Shown here in pieces: positions 8,893 to 13,653 of a DNA stretch of 13,653 nt (position 1 is its first letter; each line of letters begins with the position of its first letter). Source of the stretch: Anaerolineales bacterium UBA3940 (lineage in GTDB: Bacteria; Chloroflexota; Anaerolineae; Aggregatilineales; UBA3940); assembly GCA_002385675.1 (NCBI GenBank), contig DGDY01000025.1, positions 4,376-18,028 on the forward strand, written 5' to 3'. The position numbers and the translations under genes are program-made. The notes below the pieces were generated by a model that worked only from the letters and a program-made list of their open reading frames with translations, did not search any database and was not told the origin of the DNA.

Positions 8893-8932
8893 TGGCTTAA
8901 GTGTTTGCTTCCTCTCAAAAATACTGCCCCAA

Positions 8933-8961
8933 AACATATCACACGCCGCGAAATGAGTCAA
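8933..8961 (-). promoter_or_regulatory. Promoter of the arg operon
   Basis: Read on the minus strand, TTGACT (8956-8961) is followed after 17 bases by TATGTT (8933-8938), with a TG one base before the -10 box (extended -10). The expected start is near 8926. No palindromic ARG-box-like operator is visible around it. Confidence 0.75.
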
Positions 8962-9020
8962 CCCTTTTGTCGAAACTGGTGCTCTCAGCTTTTTGTTTGC
9001 CCGCGATCCCGATTCACCCC

Positions 9021-9050
9021 TTGACATCCCCGCGCGCGATCGAGTATCAT
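9021..9050 (+). promoter_or_regulatory. Promoter of the aminotransferase operon
   Basis: TTGACA (9021-9026) is followed after 18 bases by TATCAT (9045-9050), five of six matches to the -10 consensus. The expected start is A9058 or A9059. The promoter diverges from the arg promoter, with about 60 bases between the two -35 boxes. Confidence 0.8.
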
Positions 9051-9060
9051 GCACGACAAT

Positions 9061-9174
9061 ATGGACACGGCAGCACTCGCAACCCGCAACATGAATACCA
9101 CCACCACTGACCGCCGCCAGGCCGGGCCTGGAGCGGTTTTTCGGGTTGCCGAAGGTCATCTAGCCGTAAGATGA
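9061..9174 (+). CDS. Possible leaderless leader peptide with a Thr run
   Basis: An ATG at 9061 lies only 2-3 bases after the predicted transcription start and opens a 37-codon ORF ending TGA at 9172-9174. It has a second ATG at 9091 followed by Asn and four Thr codons (ACC ACC ACC ACT, 9097-9108), then Asp-Arg-Arg. Neither start has a ribosome binding site, so translation would need to be leaderless. It overlaps the structured leader. The four-Thr run next to a hairpin whose partner arm can block the terminator is the reason to list it. It could be chance. Confidence 0.35.
   Translation: MDTAALATRNMNTTTTDRRQAGPGAVFRVAEGHLAVR
9110..9141 (+). terminator. Early hairpin with T-run in the leader
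   Basis: ACCGC (9110-9114) and CCAGGC (9117-9122) pair with GCCTGG (9126-9131) and GCGGT (9133-9137) around a CGG loop, with a small internal loop. Five T residues follow (9137-9141). It may act as a pause or early terminator. Its right arm is also the candidate antiterminator strand for the downstream terminator. Confidence 0.5.
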
Positions 9175-9193
9175 CATCGCCGAGCGCAGACCG

Positions 9194-9225
9194 AGCCCTC
9201 CAGAGCCCATCTGGAGGGCTTTTTT
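9194..9225 (+). terminator. Intrinsic terminator 42 bases before the aminotransferase
   Basis: The arms AGCCCTCCAGA (9194-9204) and TCTGGAGGGCT (9210-9220) are perfectly complementary over 11 bp around GCCCA and are followed by a T-run to 9225. It lies downstream of the promoter and upstream of the gene, so it would block expression unless relieved. No convergent gene needs it. Confidence 0.9.
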
Positions 9226-9267
9226 GTGGGCTACGCCGGGCAATGAGCGCGCAGGAGGAGAGAGGAT

Positions 9268-10566
9268 ATGACAGACAGCAGCGCACCCGTTTTTGTGCAG
9301 GAGGATCACCTCATCCCCGTCGACGACTACCCCTCTCGCATGATGACCATCCCGCCGTCGCGGATGTTCATGATCAAAAAGGGGCTTGCCGTCTACGAGC
9401 AGGCCAACCCCGGCAGCCCGATCTTCGACGCTTCGCAGGGCGACGGCGGCGCGAGCCTGCCCGGCGTGCCGCTCACCATCCTCGAAGCGGCCAACGAACT
9501 CCAGATCGAGCACGGCACCGGCTACGACTCGCCCTACGGCGCGGACGTGTTCCGCCGGGCAGTGGTCGAGGACTACTGGCAGCTTGACTCGGATACCGGG
9601 CTGGGCCCGCAGAACGTGGTTGCCACGGTGGGCGGGCGTGATGCGCTGATCAAGGCGTACATGGCGGCGCTGCACGTCGGTACCGGGCGCATCGGCGACG
9701 TGATTGCCGTCTCCCGCGTGCCCTGGATCAGCTACAACTGGGGGCCGTACGGCATCGGCGCGAACGTTGTGCTAATGCCCGGTGAGGCGCAGAACGGCTG
9801 GGCCTACACGCCGGAAGGCATCCGTGAGGCGGTCGCCGCCGCCGAAAAGCGCGGGCGGCAGGTGGCGATGCTCGTCATTACCAACCCCGACAACCCGACC
9901 GGGCTGACCATCTCCGCCGAGCGGCAGGCCGAGCTGGCCCACGCGGCGCTTGAGGCGGGCGTGCGCTACGTGCTCTTCGACTGGATGTACCACTACGTTA
10001 CCGACGAGGAGCCGATGGACCTGAACAGCTTCATCAAGCGGTTCTCGCCGGAGGAGCGCGGGCGGCTGATGTTCCTCGACGGCATTACCAAGTCGCTCGG
10101 CGCGTCGAACATCCGCAACGCGCATCTCATCGCGCCGGAGCCGGTTGTCAAGTTCATCACCGCGCAGGCCTCGCACGGCGTGATCCCCTCCTTCTACTCG
10201 CAGGCGGTGGCGATTGCCGCGTACAAGCAGGGCTTCCGTGAGGCGGCGGCGACCATCATCGAGCCGACGAACGCCAGTCGCGCGGTCCTGCGCGAGATGC
10301 TGGACGCGCACGGCTTCACGGCCATTCTCGGCAAGGGCTACTACGCCTTCATTGAAGTCGGTGAGTGGCTGCGGGCGGCAGGCATGGCCGATAGCGCCGA
10401 GCTTGGCGAGTACCTGGCCGAGCAGTGGGGCGTGGCGATTGTGCCGGGCGCGTACTTCTCGCGGTTCGGCGCGGACTGGGTGCGCTTCTCCTACGCGACG
10501 CCGGTCGAGCGGACGCGCGGCGCGGTCGAGCGCCTCGTCGCCGGGCTGGCGGCGCTGAAGGGGTAG
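9268..10566 (+). CDS. Class I/II PLP-dependent aminotransferase of unknown substrate
   Basis: This 432-residue fold-type I aminotransferase has ITNPDNPTG (204-212), FDWMYHY with Asp238 and Tyr241 for PLP binding, Schiff-base Lys275 in DGITKSLGASNIRN, and a substrate-carboxylate-type Arg406 in WVRFSYA. The start is fixed by a strong AGGAGGAG 7 bases before the ATG. Asp/aromatic/branched-chain aminotransferases are the broad family, but the motif around Lys275 differs from the familiar SKxxGxxGxR form, so I do not assign a substrate. It follows a regulated leader and precedes a GCS2-M20 fusion gene, so the pair probably acts in one pathway on an amino acid or gamma-glutamyl-type compound. That pathway is inferred from context only. 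Confidence 0.9.
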   Translation: MTDSSAPVFVQEDHLIPVDDYPSRMMTIPPSRMFMIKKGLAVYEQANPGSPIFDASQGDGGASLPGVPLTILEAANELQIEHGTGYDSPYGADVFRRAVVEDYWQLDSDTGLGPQNVVATVGGRDALIKAYMAALHVGTGRIGDVIAVSRVPWISYNWGPYGIGANVVLMPGEAQNGWAYTPEGIREAVAAAEKRGRQVAMLVITNPDNPTGLTISAERQAELAHAALEAGVRYVLFDWMYHYVTDEEPMDLNSFIKRFSPEERGRLMFLDGITKSLGASNIRNAHLIAPEPVVKFITAQASHGVIPSFYSQAVAIAAYKQGFREAAATIIEPTNASRAVLREMLDAHGFTAILGKGYYAFIEVGEWLRAAGMADSAELGEYLAEQWGVAIVPGAYFSRFGADWVRFSYATPVERTRGAVERLVAGLAALKG

Positions 10567-10746
10567 GGTTGGGCATATTGGTATGGCGTTGTAGGGGCGG
10601 GTGTGATGCGTGATGCTCTGCATCAACCGCATCATTAGACCCGCCCCTGCCGAAACCCCCTTAAGCCTCGGAGCGCCGACAGAGGGGGTCTCAAGAACAG
10701 GTGCGCAATCAGCGCAGGGGTTAGGACACGAAGAGAGGGGCAGACA
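10567..10746 (+). other. Repeat-bearing gap between aminotransferase and fusion gene
   Basis: This 180-base gap has no gene. It holds a GTAGGGGCGGG-family repeat (10591-10650) and a further inverted pair ACCCCCT (10655-10661) / AGGGGGT (10683-10689). No T-run follows either, so read-through into the next gene is likely. AGAGGGG shortly before the GTG at 10747 is the ribosome binding site. Confidence 0.6.
10591..10650. repeat. GTAGGGGCGGG-family inverted repeat, copy D
   Basis: The arms GTAGGGGCGGGT (10591-10602) and ACCCGCCCCTGC (10639-10650) pair with one G-T wobble around a 36-base centre. The centre carries TGATGCG-type words and TGATGC/GCATCA inner complementarity. It shares GTGATGCG with copy A. 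Confidence 0.7.
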
Positions 10747-13563
10747 GTGACAGCGTTATCGACACCCGACATCAACAGCTTCGCCGAGAAGTATCTGCTG
10801 GCCATTGAGACGGACGAGCGTTCGGCGCGCGAGGGAGGCACGAGCGGCCTTGAGCTGGAGTGGAACCTGTACGACTCCCGCTTCCAGCCGCTTCGCACCG
10901 TTGGCAATGGCCGCAGCTTCGTTGACGTGCTGCGTGAGGAGTACGTCCCACACTGGCTGGACTGGCACACCAAGCCCGAAGTCTTCCACTGGATGACGGA
11001 GTGGATCACCCGCCCGTACTTCTCGCCGGTGCACACCGTGTATGAGGGGTGGCTGCTTGAGGCCTGCCTGCTCAACATTCTCTCAAAGGCCAGCGCCGAT
11101 CTGGGCGAGCGGCTGTACATGTTCCACGGCAACGTGCTGCACCCCGTCGAGGTCAGCCATGCCGACATACCCGGTAGCTGGAACCTCGCCAAGCGTCGCT
11201 ACCTGGAGCGCTGCGTGGATCTGCACGGGGCGAGCCTCGCCACTGCCGGAACACACGTCAACGTCTCGCTGCCTGACACGCTCCTCGGCTGGGACTTTAT
11301 GCACCTGCCCAGCAGCGAGCGCACCAACGGCCACCTCGACAACTACAAGAACCGCGTCTACATTGAGGCCACGCGCCTGATGCGTGCCTTCGCCGCGCTG
11401 TCGATGGCGGTGACGGCCAGCACACCGCTCCGCACCGACACGCGCACTGGCGAGCCGCTTGTCATCCTGACCGACGTAGACTCGAACCGCAACCTGACCT
11501 TCCCCAACGACCGCACGCTCGACGTGCCGTACCTGTACCGCAGCTACGAGGACTACGTGAACATCTCGTATGACCTCGTGCGGCGCGGCGTGCGCTTCGG
11601 CAACAACAACTGGACGCCGGTTCGCGCCCGCTCCTCCGCCGAGCCGGTTGAGCGCATCATCTCGCTGACCGCCGACGAGTTGAGCGAGTTGTACCGGCGC
11701 GGGATCTACCCCGGCGGCGAGTCGATCAGCCTGGAGGAGATGGCGGCGCAGATTGAGCAGGCCAACCTGCGCGCGCGCATCGACCTGCCGATGTCCCGCG
11801 TGGAGCTTCGCACCGACGAGGGCGGGCACGACATCGATCTGGACATCGCTCACCTGGCGCTGGTCGAGCTTCTGCTCATCCGCTTTTACATCGACCCGGA
11901 GTTTGCGCGGGCCTTCCGCTACGACGTCGAGGATATCGCGCGGGCGCGGCGCAATGAGTCCGCTGCCGCCACCTACGGGCTGCGAGCGGAGATCGAGAAC
12001 CCGTTCACCGGCAAGCCGATCACCATGCGCGCCTTCCTGGGCTGGACGCTGGAGCAGGTCCGCCCGCTGGCGCAGGCGCTGGGGCGGCAGGCGCTGCTCC
12101 AACCGCTCGTCGAGATGCACCTCGGTGCGCCCAACACCGCCGAGAAGCTGCGCGCGCGGGTGCGTAAGGCCATCGGTGACAGCGTCATCGTGCCGCCGGA
12201 GGTGCTCAAGGAGCTTGCCGAGGAGCGCGAGGCGGAAGTGCGGCGGCAGGTGCGGCGTATCGCCGCCGAGGTCGAGAGCATGAACGGCGAGGGTCAGAAG
12301 CTCCGCGAGTTGATCGAGGCGGCGCGCGGCGAAGCGCGGCGGCAGCCCGCACCCGTGCGCATCGACTTCTACCCGGCGCAGCCGGAGGTCACCCTCCACC
12401 TGGACAAGACGAGCGAGATCGTCGCGCTGGCCCAGCGGCTGATCAGCATCCCCAGCGTGACGAACTGCCCCGACGAGCGGCTTGACGAGGTCGCGCGGGC
12501 GGCGCATTTTATCCGCGAGTATCTGGAGGGTGCAGGCGTGCGGGTGCGGATGTTCGATGAGGGCAAGTACCCGGCACTGCTGGCGAGCTTCCCCGGCCAG
12601 CTAGAGGCCCCGGTGATGCTCGCCGGGCACTTCGACGTGGTCGAGCCGCAGCCGGACGACTCGCAGTTTGAGCCGCGCATCGAGGGCGACTATCTGTGGG
12701 GGCGCGGCAGCGCGGATATGAAGACGGTCGTCGCCACCTACCTGGTGTGGATGAAGGACCAGATGCAGAAGCCTGGCCCCAGGCCCGGCGTGAACCTGCT
12801 GCTCGTCGGCAACGAGGAGAACGGCGAAACCGAGCCGATGGGCACGCCGCACGTGCTCGCGGCGCTGCAGACCGAGCTGAACTACATCCCCGGCCTCATC
12901 ATCGCCGGGGAGCGCACCGGCGAGAGCGGCACCGAGCTTGTCGGCGAGGTGTGTGTGGAGAACCGGGGCGTGGTGCGCCTGAAGCTCGTCGCGCACGGCG
13001 AGGCGGGGCACACTGGCACGGCCAGTGTCAAGGCCGACATCGGCGAGCAGCTTGTGCGTGCGCGGACGGAACTGCCGGCTATCCTCGCAGAGTACCTGAC
13101 GCTCGACGCGGCGAACGGCTGGCGCTCCAGCTACCGCTTCCCGTTCCTCACGCTGGGGCAGCCGGGCGTGTACAACATCGTCGCGGAACGCGGCGAGTTG
13201 GGGCTGGAGGTGCGGCCCATCCCGCAGGATGACATCGCATCGCTGCTTGAGGCGATCTGCGCCTATGGGGAAGCCAATGGCCTGGAGGTTATCGTCGAGG
13301 TGCGGGATGCGGGCGTCGCCTGCGACCCGGCCAACCCGCACCTGCTGAACCTGCTCGACGCCATCCGCGAGGCGACGGGCGAGGAGCCGCGCGTTGGCAA
13401 GAAGTTGCCGGGCACAAGCGCGCGCTTCGCGCCGACCGGGCAGGCGGTCGTGTGGGGGCAGACGGGCCTCGGCCCGCACGCCAGGGACGAGCGGCACTAT
13501 ATCCCCAGCATCAAGCCGTACTATGATGCGCTCGACGCGCTGGCGAAGCGATATACGGGGTAG
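10747..13563 (+). CDS. Fusion of a GCS2-type glutamate-cysteine-ligase-like domain and an M20 metallo-hydrolase
   Basis: The 938-residue protein starts at GTG. Residues ~1-480 resemble carboxylate-amine ligases of the GCS2 family: GLELEW (34-39, metal-binding Glu pair), GTHVNVSLP (168-176) and SRVELRTDEGG (350-360). A charged helical linker spans ~485-535. Residues ~550-938 form an M20 di-zinc hydrolase with the full metal set: GHFD (His628, Asp630), GSADMK (Asp657), GNEENGE (Glu690/691), a Glu in AGERTGE (722 region) and GPHARDE (His911). GHTGTA (754-759) marks the lid/dimer domain. M20 enzymes remove acyl or peptidyl groups from amino acids; GCS2 enzymes form gamma-glutamyl-type amides. One chain may therefore both make and break an amide. 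No signal peptide is seen, so it is probably cytoplasmic. The frame is continuous across the junction. Confidence 0.85.
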   Translation: MTALSTPDINSFAEKYLLAIETDERSAREGGTSGLELEWNLYDSRFQPLRTVGNGRSFVDVLREEYVPHWLDWHTKPEVFHWMTEWITRPYFSPVHTVYEGWLLEACLLNILSKASADLGERLYMFHGNVLHPVEVSHADIPGSWNLAKRRYLERCVDLHGASLATAGTHVNVSLPDTLLGWDFMHLPSSERTNGHLDNYKNRVYIEATRLMRAFAALSMAVTASTPLRTDTRTGEPLVILTDVDSNRNLTFPNDRTLDVPYLYRSYEDYVNISYDLVRRGVRFGNNNWTPVRARSSAEPVERIISLTADELSELYRRGIYPGGESISLEEMAAQIEQANLRARIDLPMSRVELRTDEGGHDIDLDIAHLALVELLLIRFYIDPEFARAFRYDVEDIARARRNESAAATYGLRAEIENPFTGKPITMRAFLGWTLEQVRPLAQALGRQALLQPLVEMHLGAPNTAEKLRARVRKAIGDSVIVPPEVLKELAEEREAEVRRQVRRIAAEVESMNGEGQKLRELIEAARGEARRQPAPVRIDFYPAQPEVTLHLDKTSEIVALAQRLISIPSVTNCPDERLDEVARAAHFIREYLEGAGVRVRMFDEGKYPALLASFPGQLEAPVMLAGHFDVVEPQPDDSQFEPRIEGDYLWGRGSADMKTVVATYLVWMKDQMQKPGPRPGVNLLLVGNEENGETEPMGTPHVLAALQTELNYIPGLIIAGERTGESGTELVGEVCVENRGVVRLKLVAHGEAGHTGTASVKADIGEQLVRARTELPAILAEYLTLDAANGWRSSYRFPFLTLGQPGVYNIVAERGELGLEVRPIPQDDIASLLEAICAYGEANGLEVIVEVRDAGVACDPANPHLLNLLDAIREATGEEPRVGKKLPGTSARFAPTGQAVVWGQTGLGPHARDERHYIPSIKPYYDALDALAKRYTG

Positions 13564-13577
13564 TAAGGGCGGGGGAA

Positions 13578-13647
13578 CGCCGCGAATAAGCATCGCGGCT
13601 CCCTGTCTATACACCAATGTTTATACGCGGTATTGGTAGGGGCGGGG
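13578..13647 (+). repeat. Composite repeat, copy 2
   Basis: It starts 15 bases after the fusion-gene stop. It holds a GCCGCGA/TCGCGGC hairpin (13579-13599), then ACCAATGTTTATACGCG (13613-13629), then GTAGGGGCGGGG (13636-13647), where the window cuts it off. It is the inverted counterpart of 172-292. Relative to the preceding gene it has the same orientation as the copy behind argH. No T-run follows the hairpin. Confidence 0.7.
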
Positions 13648-13653
13648 CTATTT

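Larger units (their letters stand above)
8729..8926 (-). promoter_or_regulatory. argC leader: predicted arginine-sensing attenuator
   Basis: The roughly 198-base leader contains every part of a ribosome-mediated attenuator. An Arg-rich ORF (8821-8892) comes first. Its distal half can fold as GCCAGACGCC (8840-8849) with GGTGTCCGGC (8824-8833), with one mismatch and one G-U pair. GCCGCCA of the Arg codons can pair with TGGTGGT (8814-8820) right after the stop. GGTGGTTGC (8811-8819) can instead pair with GCAAACCGCT (8775-8784), which overlaps the terminator's left arm and would block it. Predicted logic: a ribosome stalled on Arg codons leaves 8811-8819 free, the antiterminator forms and argC is transcribed. 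A ribosome reaching the stop covers that segment and the terminator forms. The pairings were found by eye, not by energy calculation. Confidence 0.75.
9058..9267 (+). promoter_or_regulatory. Structured leader before the aminotransferase; possible second attenuator
   Basis: The 210-base leader contains several pairings: GCAACCCG (9079-9086) with CGGGTTGC (9142-9149), an 8-bp perfect closing helix; inside it a hairpin at 9110-9137; then GTCATCT/AGATGAC (9155-9175); then a strong terminator (9194-9225). CTGGAG (9128-9133), in the right arm of the 9110-9137 hairpin, can alternatively pair with CTCCAG (9198-9203) in the terminator's left arm. A ribosome stopped on the Thr run at 9097-9108 would cover the first hairpin's left arm and free that segment. 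A metabolite-binding riboswitch is the main alternative. Confidence 0.5.

Noticed and set aside
8749..8926. T-box riboswitch for the argC leader
   Set aside because: The GGTGG-type segment and terminator recall a T-box, but I see no AGGGTGGNACCGCG-like core or specifier-loop stem, and the Arg-rich ORF explains the layout better.
8926..9060. ArgR/ARG-box operators between the divergent promoters
   Set aside because: No TGAAT-N-ATTCA-like dyad was found; the GAATTC at 8885-8890 is just an isolated palindrome inside the leader ORF.
8821..9159. 112-residue minus-strand ORF upstream of argC
   Set aside because: Only its last 23 codons lie in the predicted transcript. The upstream part runs through the promoter and the opposite leader, so I keep only the leader peptide.
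11083..12507. 474-residue minus-strand ORF opposite the fusion gene
   Set aside because: It is a long antisense shadow typical of high-GC coding DNA; the plus strand carries clear GCS2 and M20 motifs.

Overview
The window is GC-rich bacterial chromosome. Its small palindromic GTAGGGGCGGG-type intergenic repeats, overall gene content and GC-rich codon use suggest a Chloroflexota (Anaerolineae-like) organism. That is an inference from general familiarity, not a database result.

Layout. Positions 1-102 hold the 3' end of an unidentified plus-strand gene. Positions 103-375 are a gene-free, repeat-rich spacer. From about 8926 down to 376, the minus strand carries an arginine-biosynthesis operon in the order leader peptide - argC - argB - argD - GNAT N-acetylglutamate synthase - argJ - argG - PIN-domain protein - argH. 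Together these make N-acetylglutamate, convert it to ornithine with acetyl recycling by ArgJ, and turn citrulline into arginine. Ornithine carbamoyltransferase (argF) and an arginine repressor gene are not in the window. From about 9058 the plus strand carries a divergent transcription unit: a structured leader, a class I/II PLP aminotransferase, and a 938-residue protein that joins a GCS2-type (glutamate-cysteine-ligase-like) domain to a complete M20 metallo-hydrolase.

The most striking part is the 539-base divergent control region (8729-9267). On the arginine side a good promoter is followed by a 23-codon ORF whose residues 7-15 are ARG-rich (RIRRYPRRR). Just after its stop codon is a segment that can pair either with the Arg-codon region or with the left arm of a strong intrinsic terminator 20 bases before argC. 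This is the classical architecture of ribosome-mediated transcription attenuation, here apparently reading arginine supply. The opposite side has an independent promoter, a possible leaderless ORF with four consecutive Thr codons, an early hairpin whose right arm can also pair with a terminator left arm, and a strong terminator 42 bases before the aminotransferase. That layout suggests a second attenuator with a different input.

Other notable points are the GCS2-M20 fusion beside an aminotransferase (a possible protect/transaminate/deprotect pathway, speculative), a PIN nuclease-fold gene with no visible antitoxin whose last codons form the ribosome binding site of argH, and a composite repeat found in the same transcriptional orientation behind the last gene of each operon.
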